From Pseudomonas sp. PIC25 (lineage in GTDB: Bacteria; Pseudomonadota; Gammaproteobacteria; Pseudomonadales; Pseudomonadaceae), in contig NZ_MUJY01000026.1 in NCBI RefSeq assembly GCF_002286785.1, positions 1-33,701 of the forward strand: 33,701 bases of DNA, given 5' to 3'. A program made the position numbers and the translations under genes. The notes beneath the pieces were generated by a model. That model had not been told where the DNA came from, did no database searches, and worked only from the letters and a program-made list of their open reading frames with translations. Position 1 is the first letter of the stretch; each line of letters opens with the position of its first letter. This document shows positions 7,285-17,700 of this stretch, one piece after another.

Positions 7285-10277
7285 TGGGGCTTATCCAGCA
7301 TTTACTCGGCCACAAGGGCACACGCCGGGTCGAGCCCGACCTGCACGCCGCCGAGTTCGAGGTCATCGCCGGCCTCACCGCGAGCGAGCCACGTATCCAG
7401 GACAACGACACAGCTACCGAATCCGTCGAGGCGGCAACCGGGCGCTATCTCGAACGACTGGCCAGCCTGGGGGTTCCCTCGCCGGCAGACTGGCGCAATC
7501 CCAAGCAAAAGCCGGCTACCCAGGCGGATGTAGCGCGCCTGTACGACGTCGCTCCTTCGTTTGTGGATCTGCTCCCCTGGGTGGAGTACCTGCCGTCGGA
7601 GAAAGCGATGCTGCTTGAAGACGGCCTTTCGCGCGCGGCCTTTTTCGAGCTGACGCCGATCGGCACGGAAGGCCGTGACCCCGAGTGGCTACGCAAGGCC
7701 CGTGACGCCCTGGAAAACGCCCTGCAGGACTCCTTCGACGAGCTGGAAACCTCTCCCTGGGTCATGCAGTTGTATGCCCAGGACGAAATCAGTTGGGACG
7801 ACTACCTGCAGCAGTTGAACAATTACATCCAGCCCCGTGCCCGAGGAACCCCGTTCACGGAGCTCTACTGCACGTTGTTCAAACAGCACCTTGAAGCGAT
7901 TTCCAAGCCCGGTGGGCTCTTCGAGGACACCAAGGTGAGCCAGCTCCCCTGGAGAGGGCAACAGCGTCGCGTCCGCCTGGTCGTTTACCGGCGAGTCAGG
8001 AAGGCCGACAGCGAAGTCCGGGGCCAGGAGCCTGGTCCGTACCTCAAGGTCATCTGCGATCGCCTGCTGGGCAGCCTGGCCAACGCCGGCATCAAAGCCA
8101 AGCGCATGGACGGCCATGCCATCCGCCATTGGTTGATCCGCTGGTTCAACCCGCGCCCGGACCATCTGGGTCCAACCGAGGCGGACATACGCCGCTTCTA
8201 CGAGCTGGTCTGCCAGCCAGCTGCCGAACTGCCTGAAGGCGAGCTGCCGCTGGCCAGCGGCACCGATTTCTCGCAGAACCTCTGCTACCGAGAGCCGGTT
8301 TCCGACATGGACAAAGGCCTGTGGTACTTCGACGGCCTGCCGCACCGTGTGGTGATGCTCGATCGCCTACGGGAAGCGCCGACGACCGGACACCTGACCG
8401 GGGAAACCCGCAAGGGCGGCGATGCCTTCAATGCCTTGTTCGACCAGTTGCCGGAGGACACCACGCTCTGCATCACACTGGTGATGACGCCGCAGGACAT
8501 CTTGGAAAGCCACTTGGAGCAATTGTCTCGCAAGGCGGTCGGCGACACTCAGGCCTCCCTTCTGACGCGCGAGGACGTCACGACCGCGCGACAGCTTCTG
8601 GGTCGCAAGCACAAGCTCTATCGCGGCAGCGTCGCCTTTTACCTGCGCGGCAAGGACCACGCTGAACTCCAGGAGCGCAGTCTTCAGCTGAGCAATGCAC
8701 TATTGGGTGCCGGCATGACCCCGGTGGAGCCACAAAACGAAGTGGCGCCGCTGAACAGCTACCTGCGCTGGCTCCCGGGCAACTTCGATCCGAACCAGAA
8801 GCGCGCCCTGGACTGGTACGTCCAGTTGATGTTCGCGCAGCACATCGCGAACCTCGCGCCGGTGTGGGGTCGCTCGACAGGCACCGGGCACCCCGGCATC
8901 ACCCTGTTCAACCGCGGCGGCGCCCCGCTGACCTTCGATCCGCTGAACAAGCTGGACCGCCAGATGAACGCGCACCTGTTCATCTTCGGTCCCACCGGTT
9001 CGGGCAAGTCGGCCTCCGCGACCAACATTCTCAGCCAGATCGTCGCGATCTATCGCCCACGCCTGTTCATCGTCGAGGCCGGCAACAGCTTCGGCCTGCT
9101 CGGCGAGTTCGCCAAGCACCTCGGTCTGAGCGTGAACCGGGTACGCCTGTCACCCGGTTCGGGCGTCAGCCTGGCGCCCTTCGCCGATGCCGTGAAACTC
9201 GTCGAGTCGCCCCATTCGGTGAAGATCCTGCAGGCCGATGACGTCGAGGCCTCCGACGAGCACCTGGCCAGCCAGACCGAGGACGAGCAGCGCGACATCC
9301 TGGGCGAGATGGAGATCACCGCCCGGCTCATGATCACCGGCGGCGAGGACAAGGAGGATCAGCGACTCACCCGTGCCGACCGCAGCGCCATTCGCCAGTG
9401 CATCCTCGACGCGGCGAAGAAATGCGCCACCGAGCATCGCATCGTGCTCCCTGAGGACGTCCGGGACGCTTTGCGTGATGCAGGTATGGACGCCGGCATC
9501 CCGGAGAGCCGGCGCAGCCGCTTCCTGGAGATGGCCGAAGCCATGTCGATGTTCTGCATGGGTGCCGAAGGTGAGATGTTCAACCGCCCTGGGACACCCT
9601 GGCCAGAAGCGGACATCACCATCGTCGACCTGGCCACCTACGCCCGGGAAGGCTACAGCGCCCAGATGGCGATCTCCTACATCTCGCTGCTCAACAGCGT
9701 CAACAACATCGCCGAGCGCGACCAGTTCAAAGGCCGGCCGCTGATCTTCTTCACCGACGAAGGCCACATCCAGCTGAAGGTTCCGCTGCTGTCGCCCTAC
9801 TCCGTCAAGATCACCAAGATGTGGAGGAAACTCGGTTCCTGGTTCTGGATGGCGACCCAGAACGTGGACGACGTGCCACCGGAAGCCTCCGCGCTCCTGA
9901 ACATGATCGAGTGGTGGATCTGCTTGAACATGCCGCCGGACGAAGTCGAGAAAATCGCCCGCTTCCGCGAACTCTCGCCGGCCCAGAAGTCGATGATGCT
10001 CTCGGCCCGCAAGGAGAACGGCAAGTTCACTGAAGGCGTCGTGCTCTCCAAGAGCATGGAGATGCTCTTTCGCGTGGTTCCGCCAAGCCTTTATCTCGCG
10101 CTCGCCATGACCGAGCCCGAGGAGAAGAAGCAACGCTTCGACATCATGCAAGCCAAGGGGTGCGACGAACTGGCTGCTGCGCTCGAGATGGCCGCCGACC
10201 TGGACCGAAAGCGCGGCATCGCCCCTCACCCCATCACCTTCCCGAAACAATCGACGGCAGTGGAGCGCCTGGTATGA
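7284..10277 (+). CDS. Conjugative transfer ATPase, TIGR03744/TraC family
   Basis: The ATG at 7284 gives 997 residues; a longer open frame upstream just overlaps the lipoprotein gene. This is the VirB4/TraC-type ATPase that powers assembly of the transfer channel at the inner membrane. Walker A is GPTGSGKS at residues 569-576 and Walker B is LIFFTDE at 820-826. The MWRKLGSWFWMATQN segment after it is typical of VirB4/TraC enzymes. The N-terminal half carries the family's WVEYLPSEKAMLLEDG and HRVVMLDRLREAPTTGHLTG segments. It is the longest gene of the first conjugation block and appears intact. Start and stop both overlap neighbouring genes. Confidence 0.94.
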   Translation: MGLIQHLLGHKGTRRVEPDLHAAEFEVIAGLTASEPRIQDNDTATESVEAATGRYLERLASLGVPSPADWRNPKQKPATQADVARLYDVAPSFVDLLPWVEYLPSEKAMLLEDGLSRAAFFELTPIGTEGRDPEWLRKARDALENALQDSFDELETSPWVMQLYAQDEISWDDYLQQLNNYIQPRARGTPFTELYCTLFKQHLEAISKPGGLFEDTKVSQLPWRGQQRRVRLVVYRRVRKADSEVRGQEPGPYLKVICDRLLGSLANAGIKAKRMDGHAIRHWLIRWFNPRPDHLGPTEADIRRFYELVCQPAAELPEGELPLASGTDFSQNLCYREPVSDMDKGLWYFDGLPHRVVMLDRLREAPTTGHLTGETRKGGDAFNALFDQLPEDTTLCITLVMTPQDILESHLEQLSRKAVGDTQASLLTREDVTTARQLLGRKHKLYRGSVAFYLRGKDHAELQERSLQLSNALLGAGMTPVEPQNEVAPLNSYLRWLPGNFDPNQKRALDWYVQLMFAQHIANLAPVWGRSTGTGHPGITLFNRGGAPLTFDPLNKLDRQMNAHLFIFGPTGSGKSASATNILSQIVAIYRPRLFIVEAGNSFGLLGEFAKHLGLSVNRVRLSPGSGVSLAPFADAVKLVESPHSVKILQADDVEASDEHLASQTEDEQRDILGEMEITARLMITGGEDKEDQRLTRADRSAIRQCILDAAKKCATEHRIVLPEDVRDALRDAGMDAGIPESRRSRFLEMAEAMSMFCMGAEGEMFNRPGTPWPEADITIVDLATYAREGYSAQMAISYISLLNSVNNIAERDQFKGRPLIFFTDEGHIQLKVPLLSPYSVKITKMWRKLGSWFWMATQNVDDVPPEASALLNMIEWWICLNMPPDEVEKIARFRELSPAQKSMMLSARKENGKFTEGVVLSKSMEMLFRVVPPSLYLALAMTEPEEKKQRFDIMQAKGCDELAAALEMAADLDRKRGIAPHPITFPKQSTAVERLV

Positions 10278-10570
10278 GAGCACTGAATTCCCTGACCCAG
10301 AACCTGATCGAAAGCCTGACCCAGCTCCTGCAAAAACCCGGGGAGGATGCCCTGCAGACCCTTGAGGTCTGCGCTCCGGTACTGATCGAGCAACTGCAGC
10401 AGATATTGGTGCGTGCGGTGGATCGCCGCGACATCGATGTCCAGCTCCGTGGCGCCCTCGGAGAATGGCTACGCCAGCACCCACAACCAGAGGCAGCCCA
10501 ACAGGCACTGCTGGAAGCCCTGCACAAGCAGGACCTGATCTCTGCCAAAGCGGACAAGGCCCTGGCATGA
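10274..10570 (+). CDS. Small helical protein of the conjugation operon, unknown role
   Basis: The ATG overlaps the ATPase stop, giving 98 residues. The protein appears wholly helical and leucine/glutamine-rich (LTQNLIESLTQLLQKPGEDA, VLIEQLQQILVRAV), with no signal peptide or membrane segment. It is coupled by four-base overlaps at both ends, so it is translated with the ATPase and the thioredoxin-fold protein. I do not recognise the family; a cytoplasmic partner of the ATPase is one possibility. Confidence 0.75.
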   Translation: MRALNSLTQNLIESLTQLLQKPGEDALQTLEVCAPVLIEQLQQILVRAVDRRDIDVQLRGALGEWLRQHPQPEAAQQALLEALHKQDLISAKADKALA

Positions 10571-11211
10571 AGAGGCTCACTGCCCTGCTGACTGTCATTG
10601 GCCTCGGCCCCCTGGTGGCGGGTGGTCTGCTGATCAAGGATCTGGTGGGCTCCCCTCGGGAAACAGCTCCCTGGCTTTTCGGCTCGGCGTCCGCCCGCTG
10701 GACCATCACGGAGTTCGCCGACCTTGAGTGCCCCTACTGCAAGACCTACACCCCAGAGCTCAAGCGCTGGGTGAGCCAGCAGCCCGACGTGAACCTGCAG
10801 TGGCATCACTTACCGCTACCGTTTCATGGGACAGCAGCCATCCACCAGGCACGCCTGGTGGAGTGCGCGGGTGTCCTTGGCGGCGCCGATGCATTTTGGA
10901 ATGCAGTGGACCAAGTCTTCCGGCGCACCCGCAGTAACGGCCAGGGACTCCCTGGCCGGCTGGAGCTGAGTGGCATCGATGACCATGACCTGGAGCGCTG
11001 TGCGACCTCGAACATCGACGTGGCCATGCGCATCGAGCAGCAACTCCACGAGGCCCAGGAAAAGGGTATCAATGTCACTCCGACCCTGTTGATCACGGAC
11101 AATACGTCGGGTCGCACCATCAAGCTGGAGGGGCCTGCGGATGGGGTGACTCTGCTGTCCGCGATCGATTGGTTGTCGCATTCAGCAAGAGACAGCGCGG
11201 TCTCGCAGTGA
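10567..11211 (+). CDS. DsbA/DsbG-like thiol:disulfide protein of the conjugation operon
   Basis: The ATG overlapping the previous stop gives 214 residues with an N-terminal hydrophobic anchor or signal (LLTVIGLGPLVAGGLLI). The thioredoxin-fold active site is CPYC at residues 55-58, within FADLECPYCKTYTPELKRW, and the cis-proline loop is GINVTPTLLI near residue 178. Similar proteins occur at this place in PAGI-2-like clusters and probably form or isomerise disulfides in cysteine-containing secretion components such as the TraU-like protein encoded further on. It is the last gene before the cargo insertion. The preceding long frame (from 10465) is only read-through. Confidence 0.88.
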   Translation: MKRLTALLTVIGLGPLVAGGLLIKDLVGSPRETAPWLFGSASARWTITEFADLECPYCKTYTPELKRWVSQQPDVNLQWHHLPLPFHGTAAIHQARLVECAGVLGGADAFWNAVDQVFRRTRSNGQGLPGRLELSGIDDHDLERCATSNIDVAMRIEQQLHEAQEKGINVTPTLLITDNTSGRTIKLEGPADGVTLLSAIDWLSHSARDSAVSQ

Positions 11212-11473
11212 GAGGCTTGATCACTGCTGCTCATGCAAAATCGCGTCTTACTTGAACACTTGGCCTGCGCATTGGCCTACCAAGCGATCTGGGTCGGTAT
11301 CAAGCGTTCATCACAATCGCCGACCTGATGCTGCAACTGGCCGCCGTACCGACAGGACAGCCTGAAGTATTCCAACCGCGCCGTGATGAGCCCCTGATGC
11401 TGACAGGCCAATTGATGAGATACTTTCTGCAGCCCGCCCTTGAATGGCGGGTTTCATTTATTGGAGTCCTTAC
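11212..11473. other. Intergenic region with a hairpin before a small gene
   Basis: No supported gene. Short frames such as one starting near 11234 end quickly and lack a clear ribosome site. The region holds the terminator-like hairpin at 11433-11458 and may carry the promoter for the gene at 11474, although I could not identify convincing -35/-10 boxes. Confidence 0.4.
11433..11458 (+). terminator. Terminator or attenuator hairpin
   Basis: CCCGCC-cttgaat-GGCGGG forms a perfect six-pair GC stem (11433-11451), followed by TTTCATTT. It lies about 220 bp after the thioredoxin-fold gene and only 5-15 bases before the ribosome site (GGAG at 11463-11466) of the next gene. It could end the first conjugation transcript or attenuate the downstream gene. 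Confidence 0.5.
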
Positions 11474-11752
11474 GTGTCGTCGAACTCCCTCACCGAAGAT
11501 GAAATGCGCAAAGCCCTGGGTCTTGCTACAACCCCGGAACCCACCAAGCCCCGTATCAAATCCCCTATTCCGATCCGCTACACGTTGGTCACTCTGAGCG
11601 TCCGTAAGCCAGCAGGAGGCCTACCCTTTCGATACGAATATCAGTCCCGCTCCATGAGCTCGCTTGAGGCGCAACTCGAAGCCGAAAAAGCCGTGCGGGA
11701 GGAAAGACTAGAGGTCTGGGCAGTGTTGGATATCAAACAAATCGAGCGGTAA
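11474..11752 (+). CDS. Small hypothetical protein
   Basis: A GTG start with GGAG seven bases upstream gives 92 residues beginning VSSNSLTEDEMRKALGL; an upstream ATG in the same frame lies inside the hairpin and lacks a ribosome site. The protein is soluble, with a proline/lysine-rich linker (TTPEPTKPRIKSPIPI), a short beta segment (RYTLVTLSVRKP) and an acidic helical end (LEAQLEAEKAVREERLEVWA). I do not recognise the family. It is the last gene on the left side of the cargo region and could belong either to the ICE backbone or to the cargo. Confidence 0.55.
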   Translation: MSSNSLTEDEMRKALGLATTPEPTKPRIKSPIPIRYTLVTLSVRKPAGGLPFRYEYQSRSMSSLEAQLEAEKAVREERLEVWAVLDIKQIER

Positions 11753-12406
11753 TACACGGGCTCTTTTGAGATTGCTGCTCAGTCATTCCGCTATGGGAGC
11801 CCCCGCGCATCCAGATCCCCTCTTGGCCATGAAGGTGTTCGTCGAAGTCATCACGTACAAGCTGTGAGCATTCAGCCTCAATTGACTGAACGATAGTGCC
11901 GAAACCATGACGTACTGCATGCCCGGTCAGTCAACCATTTGGTGTCATCGACTTCAGCGATACGCCAGAATGGCGCCATGGCTTGAAGTGTGACTCACGG
12001 ATGGGAGACAGCCACATGCGACGCTGGACGTACTTTCAGAAGATGGCTTTCGATCAATGCTCAAGCACTGACACTGCCATACCGACCTCACGGACACAGG
12101 CAAGAGCTCATCCCCTTGCGACAACGCAGGGAGTGCTCATTGCCAGACACCGGATCACCATCGCGACTGCCAGTTCGCTTCTCGCCGCCGCGTATATCGC
12201 AGCCTTTTTCTTTCGGGCTGGCAGCTTTCCTTGGTAAGCCCCTCTGAATGTATTGCCGAATGCGTGAATAGCTAGCCCGCTGCAGTGTCGAGCCCACCAA
12301 AATCATGACGAACCGCAAGTTACTTCGGTGATCGATACGGCGGTTCCGAACAGGACCAATACGCGACAATAAAAAAGGATGTACTGTTTTAATTCAGGGA
12401 TTCGAA
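11753..12406. other. Non-coding or decayed stretch before the CDI locus
   Basis: About 650 bp with no intact gene. Near 11814-11866 the frame DPLLAMKVFVEVITY looks like the N-terminus of a LysR-type regulator but stops at once, so it is at best a scrap. Other frames (for example 11983-12237) have no recognisable features. The last 50 bases before 12407 are AT-rich (AATAAAAAAGGATGTACTG) and are the likely place for the cdiB promoter, though no clear -35/-10 pair was assigned. Confidence 0.4.
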
Positions 12407-14206
12407 ATGATTCGCCCGCCGTACAGAAGAGCCCGCCGTATTGCGCTCCTGGCTGTAAACACCGATAAGGCCTTTTCCCTCTCTCCCCCCTCTACTGCAT
12501 CCCGTCGAAAGGCACTCATTCTTCGCTGCGTTCTCGGAGCACTGGGGCTTTCCGCCAGCCTGCACAGCGTCGCCGCCGAGCCAGTAGCGGACCAGGAGCT
12601 TCTGCGCCAACAGGAGCGCGAGCGCGTCCAGCGTGAACAGCTCGAACCCTCCCCCGACGTACGCATCGCCTTGCCAGCGGCCGCTGCGGATCGATTGCCG
12701 GAAGGCGAGGTCCCCTGTTTCCCCATCCATGACATCCGTCTGATCGGCGAGGACTCGGAAACCTTCCAGTGGGCGCTGCGGGCCGCCAATCCACCTGAGG
12801 ACCCCGCTCTCGGCCGCTGCCTGGGTGCCGGCGGCATCAACCTGACCATGAAGCGCATCCAGAATGCGATCATCGAACGGGGCTACGTCACCAGCCGCAT
12901 ACTCGCCGAGCCTCAGGACCTGAAGAGCGGCACACTCGTCCTGACGGTCGTGCCGGGACGCATCCGGACGATCCGCTTCGCCGAGGGCACCAGCCGGCGG
13001 GCCACGCTCTGGAATGCCCTGCCCGCCGCGCCGGGCGATGTGCTCAACCTGCGCGATATCGAACAGGCGCTGGAAAACTTCAAGCGCGTCCCCACCGCCG
13101 AGGCGGATATCCGGATCGAACCCGCAGAAGGAACCGACGCCAGGCCAGGCGAAAGCGATGTGGTGATCGCCTGGCAGCAACGTCTGCCAGTGCGTCTGAG
13201 CCTCTCGCTGGACGACTCGGGCAGCGATGAGACCGGCAAGTACCAGGGCAACGTGGCGCTATCGCTGGATCACGTGCTGACGCTCAACGACCTCTTCTAT
13301 GTGAGCTACAACCACGACTGGGGTGGCGGGGAATCCGGCGAGCGCGGTTCCGAAGGTCACACCCTGCACTACTCGGTGCCCTACGGCTATTGGCTGCTGG
13401 GCGCCACGGCCAGCGAGTACGACTACCACCAGACCGTCGTCGGCGCGAACCAGACCTACCGTTACAGCGGCAAGAGCCGCAACGGCGAACTGCGCCTCTC
13501 GCGCCTGCTCTACCGCGACGCGGTGCGCAAGACTACGGCCTCGCTCAGCGGCTGGACCCGCTCATCGAGCAACTACATCGACGACACGGAAATCGAAGTC
13601 CAGCGCCGCCGCATGGCCGGCTGGGCCGTCGAGCTCGGCCACCGCGAGTTCATCGGCGCCACCACGCTCGACCTGGGCGTCGGCTATCGCCGGGGCACCG
13701 GGGCACACGAAGCCCTGGCCGCACCGGAGCAAGCCTTCGGCGAAGGCACCTCTCGCTCTCAGATCGTGACCGCCCATGCCCAGTTGCAACTGCCCTTCAC
13801 GCTCAACGACCAACGCCTGCGCTACAGCGGCGAATGGCGCGCGCAATGGAACCGCACGCCCCTGGTGCCTCAGGATCGCTTCGCCATAGGCAGCCGCTAC
13901 ACCGTCCGGGGCTTCGACGGAGAAAACCTGCTCTCCGCCGACCGCGGTTGGCTGATCCGCAACGACCTGGGGCTCGCCCTGGGGCAAAGCGGCCAGGAGC
14001 TGTACCTGGGCCTGGATTACGGCGAAGTCGGCGGCCAGTCGAGCGAGTTGCTCATCGGCAAGCGGTTGGCCGGCGGCGTTATCGGCCTGCGCGGCGGTTA
14101 CCGAAGCCTTTCCTACGACCTCTTCTGGGGGCAGCCGATCAAGAAGCCGGACGGTTTCCAGACCGCCGACACCACCAGCGGCTTCAACCTCACCTGGTCG
14201 TTCTAA
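12407..14206 (+). CDS. cdiB: CdiB: outer-membrane two-partner secretion transporter
   Basis: A 599-residue Omp85/TpsB-family protein (ShlB/FhaC/HecB type) that exports CdiA through the outer membrane. AGGGA lies six bases before the ATG. A long basic leader ends in the signal sequence LRCVLGALGLSASLHSVAA (near residue 57). Residues about 65-95 are a charged linker/plug helix; 95-255 hold two POTRA domains (CFPIHDIRLIGE, LTMKRIQNAIIERGYVTSRI, LVLTVVPGRIRTIRF). The rest is a 16-strand-type barrel with the conserved loop motif RYTVRGFDGE near residue 500 and a C-terminal GFNLTWSF ending in phenylalanine, as outer-membrane barrels do. It starts the operon cdiB-cdiC-cdiA and is intact. Confidence 0.95.
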   Translation: MIRPPYRRARRIALLAVNTDKAFSLSPPSTASRRKALILRCVLGALGLSASLHSVAAEPVADQELLRQQERERVQREQLEPSPDVRIALPAAAADRLPEGEVPCFPIHDIRLIGEDSETFQWALRAANPPEDPALGRCLGAGGINLTMKRIQNAIIERGYVTSRILAEPQDLKSGTLVLTVVPGRIRTIRFAEGTSRRATLWNALPAAPGDVLNLRDIEQALENFKRVPTAEADIRIEPAEGTDARPGESDVVIAWQQRLPVRLSLSLDDSGSDETGKYQGNVALSLDHVLTLNDLFYVSYNHDWGGGESGERGSEGHTLHYSVPYGYWLLGATASEYDYHQTVVGANQTYRYSGKSRNGELRLSRLLYRDAVRKTTASLSGWTRSSSNYIDDTEIEVQRRRMAGWAVELGHREFIGATTLDLGVGYRRGTGAHEALAAPEQAFGEGTSRSQIVTAHAQLQLPFTLNDQRLRYSGEWRAQWNRTPLVPQDRFAIGSRYTVRGFDGENLLSADRGWLIRNDLGLALGQSGQELYLGLDYGEVGGQSSELLIGKRLAGGVIGLRGGYRSLSYDLFWGQPIKKPDGFQTADTTSGFNLTWSF

Positions 14207-14215
14207 GGAAGCACC

Positions 14216-14764
14216 ATGCGTTTCGACACCCTGGATATCACCGCTCCCGCCCTGTTCGAGGAGGCCTGGAACGAATCCGAGATGCTCGGCGCCATCGTCT
14301 GGCTGTGGATGCACTCCGCCGCGCATCGCGAAGTACCGCTCCATACCCTACCCACGCTGTTGCTGCCGGCGCTGAAGAGCAGGCAATTCATCGTGGCGTC
14401 CGAGCGAGGAAAACCGGTGTTCTACCTGTCCTGGCTGAACCTGAGCCAGGAAGCGGAATACCGCTACCTGCGCACGCCCCCGATCTGCCTGCTCGAAACG
14501 GACTGGAACTGCGGCGAGCGCCTGTGGATTCACGACTGGGTCGCGCCGTTCGGCCATACCGCGACGATCGCCCGGCTGCTCCAGCAGCGCCTGTTCGCCA
14601 ATCGCTGCGTCCGAACGCTCTACCACCGCGGCGACCAACGCGGCCTGAAGGTGAAGACCTTCCACGGCATCGGCGTGATGCCCGAGACGGCCCGCGCCTG
14701 GTTCGCCGCCCACCCGCTCCCTCCTGCATTCGACACCGATTTCGATCCCCTCCTTGGAAAGTGA
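14216..14764 (+). CDS. cdiC: CdiC: HlyC-type toxin-activating lysine acyltransferase
   Basis: A 182-residue cytoplasmic enzyme of the RTX toxin acyltransferase family, which moves a fatty acyl group from acyl carrier protein to lysines of a protoxin. Read against E. coli HlyC, the key residues are present: S34 and H37 in WLWMHSAAH (HlyC S20/H23) and D107 in IHDWVAPFG (HlyC D92). LPALKSRQFIV, YLSWLNLSQEAEYRYL and KVKTFHGIGV also match. It lies nine bases after cdiB and 19 before cdiA, so the substrate is very probably CdiA. Acyltransferase genes are known in a subset of cdi loci; most lack one. The modified lysines cannot be told from sequence alone. Confidence 0.92.
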   Translation: MRFDTLDITAPALFEEAWNESEMLGAIVWLWMHSAAHREVPLHTLPTLLLPALKSRQFIVASERGKPVFYLSWLNLSQEAEYRYLRTPPICLLETDWNCGERLWIHDWVAPFGHTATIARLLQQRLFANRCVRTLYHRGDQRGLKVKTFHGIGVMPETARAWFAAHPLPPAFDTDFDPLLGK

Positions 14765-14783
14765 AACGGCTTAGGGATTCGCC

Positions 14784-17700
14784 ATGAACAAGCATCTGTA
14801 CCGGATCATCTTCAACAAGGCCCGAGGGCTGCTGATGGTCGTCGCCGAAAATGCCACCCGCGACGGCAAGGCGCCGGGCATGACGGCGGGCCGCGCCAAG
14901 AGCGCTGCCGGCCTCTGTACGGCCACCCTGCTCCCCCTGCGTCTCTCGCTGATGGCCGCGCTCGGGCTCGTGGCGCTGGCGGCGCCCAACGCCTGGGCGG
15001 GCATCGTGGCAGACGAGCGCGCGCCGGCCAATCAACGGCCCACCGTTCTCAATGCCGCGAATGGCGTTCCCCAGGTGAATATCCAGACACCGAGCGCCGC
15101 CGGTGTGTCGCGCAACACCTACCGCCAGTTCGACGTGGACGGCAAAGGCGCGATCCTCAACAACGCGCGCACCAACGCACGGACCCAACTGGGCGGCTGG
15201 GTCGAGGGCAACCCCTGGCTCGGCAAAGGCACCGCGCGGATCATCGTCAACGAAGTGAACTCCAGCGACCCGAGCCAGTTGCGGGGCTACATCGAAGTCG
15301 CCGGCGACCGGGCGCAGGTGATCATCGCCAACCCCGCCGGCCTCTCCTGCGACGGCTGCGGCTTCATCAACGCCAACCAGGCCACCCTGACCACCGGCAA
15401 GCCGCAGTTCAACGGCGGCCGTCTCGAAGGCTACCAGGTCCAGGACGGCACGATCACCATCTCCGGCGCCGGCCTGGATGCAAGCCGCACCGACTTCACC
15501 GACATCATCGCGCGCTCGGTCGAGGTGGAGGCCGGCATCTGGGCCAACGATCTGAAGATCACCACCGGCGCCAACCGAGTCAGCGCCGATCGCAAGCAAA
15601 CCACGGCGGGCCCCGGCACCGGCGAGGCGCCGACCGTGGCCATCGATGTCGCGCAACTGGGCGGCATGTATGCCGGCAAGATCATGCTGGTGGTCACCGA
15701 GTCGGGCGCTGGCGTGCGCAACGCCGGACAGATCGGCGCCAGCGTCGGCGAGGTGATCGTCAGCGCCGAGGGCAAGCTGGACAACCTCGGCCAGGTCAGC
15801 GCCGCCACGGTCATCCAGGTGGACGCCCACGGCGGCATCGAGAACAGCGGCACGCTCTATGCCCGCGGCGATACCCACCTGTTCACGCGGGGCGACCTCG
15901 ACAACCACGGCACCGTCGCCGCGCAACACGACGTCACCCTGAGCGCCACGGGCGACACCTCGCAGGTACACAGCGGGAGCGATGCCGTTCTCGCCGCCGG
16001 TATCGACGGCAGCGGCAAGCTGGGCGAAAGCGGCAGCCTGACCGTCGAGGCCACCCAAGGCGTATCCAGCCAGGGGCGGAATCTGGCCGCCGGGGCTCTC
16101 AAGGTGACCGCCGCCGACGTCGATCTGAGCGGCAGCCGGACCCAGGCCCAGAACATCACCCTGACCGCCACGGCCGGCAACGCGGAGTTGAGCGCAGCCG
16201 ACCTCGACGCCACGCAGACCTTGAACGTGACGGCGGAACGCACGCTGCGCACCGACGGCGCGACCTTGACCGCCGAACAGGTGCAGCTCAGCGCTCACGA
16301 GCTGTCCAACGTGAAGGGCGACATCGTGCAGACCGGCAGCGCCGACCTGCACATCGACCTGCCCGGCGATCTCGACAACAGCGGCGGCCGCATCGCGGCC
16401 AACAGCCATGACCTCACCCTGACCGCAAAAACCCTGCGCAACGAAAAAGGCCATATCGAACATGCCGGCCCCGGCACCCTGACCCTCGAAGCCGACACCC
16501 TCGCCGGCAAGGAAGGCACGGCGGCCAGTAACGGTACGCTTCGGCTCGATACCGACAAGGCCACCCTCGACGGCGGCCTGACCCAAGCCAAGAAAATCCA
16601 TATCGACGCCGGCAGCCTGTCCAACCAGGCCGGCAAAATCCTCCAGGTGAATACCGGCGAACCGCTCGGCCAGGGCGGGACAACCCAGGCCAGCGACGAG
16701 GCCGACCTGACCATCACCACCCAGGGGCGCCTGGACAATACCAGCGGCACGATCAGCGCGGATGGCACGGCCACCCTCACCTCGGACGACCTGGACAACA
16801 CCCAGGGCAAGATCAGCGCGGGCAAGGAACTGCACCTGACGACCGCCCAGCTCGACAACACCCGGGGCACCCTGGCCGCCAACGGCACCGTGGAGGTCGG
16901 CGCGACAGGCATCGACAACGGCGACGGCTCCATCGGCTCGGTCAAGGCCGGCGTCACCCTCGATACCACCCTTAGCAAGATCGCGAACGACGGCGGCCGA
17001 ATCCAGGCCGCCAAGGACGTGACGCTCAAGGGCCAGGGCATCGACAACGAAGGCGGGACGATCGTCGGCGAAAACATCGACCTGAACAGCCGCAACCAGC
17101 GCCTGGAAAACCACCAGGGAACCCTGGCCGCACGCGGCACCCTGGATATTCACAGCGGAGAACTCGGCAACGAGGCCGGCCTGATCCAGGCCACCGGCGC
17201 CCTGACCGTCGACACCCATGGAAAAACCCTGACCAACACCCGCTCCGGCACCGAAGGCGGCATCCTCGGCCAGAGCGGCATCACCCTGCAAACCGGCGAT
17301 CTGACCAATAGCGGCGGCTTCATCGGCGCCAAAGGCACCTTGGACATCACCGCCGCCCAGGTCGATAACAGCGCCAGCGGCCAACTCGCCAGCGAAAAGA
17401 ACCTGGTGATCACCGGCAGCAAAACCCTGGACAACCAGGGCGGCCGCATCCAGGCGCTCGACACGATCTCAATCGAAGTCACCGAACGCCTGGACAACGA
17501 GGCCGGCCTGATCCGCTCCGGCAGCGGCCTGACCCTGCGCGCCGCCACTGTCGAAAACGCCTCGACCAAAGGCAACGACCAGGGCATCGAAGGTCTGTCG
17601 GTCGATATCGACGCCGACCGGATCGACAACCAGGCGGGGGCGATCCGCGCGGACAAGACGCTCAGCCTGACCGGCCGGGGCATCATCGACAACGAGCGGG

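Noticed and set aside
11814-11870. LysR-type regulator N-terminus (DPLLAMKVFVEV)
   Set aside because: The similarity covers about 15 residues and stops at once; no continuation was found in any frame, so no gene is claimed.
14388-17384. A 998-residue open frame on the minus strand opposite cdiA
   Set aside because: It is the shadow of a GC-rich, repetitive gene. It has no ribosome site or recognisable motif and crosses cdiA and cdiC, which are certain.
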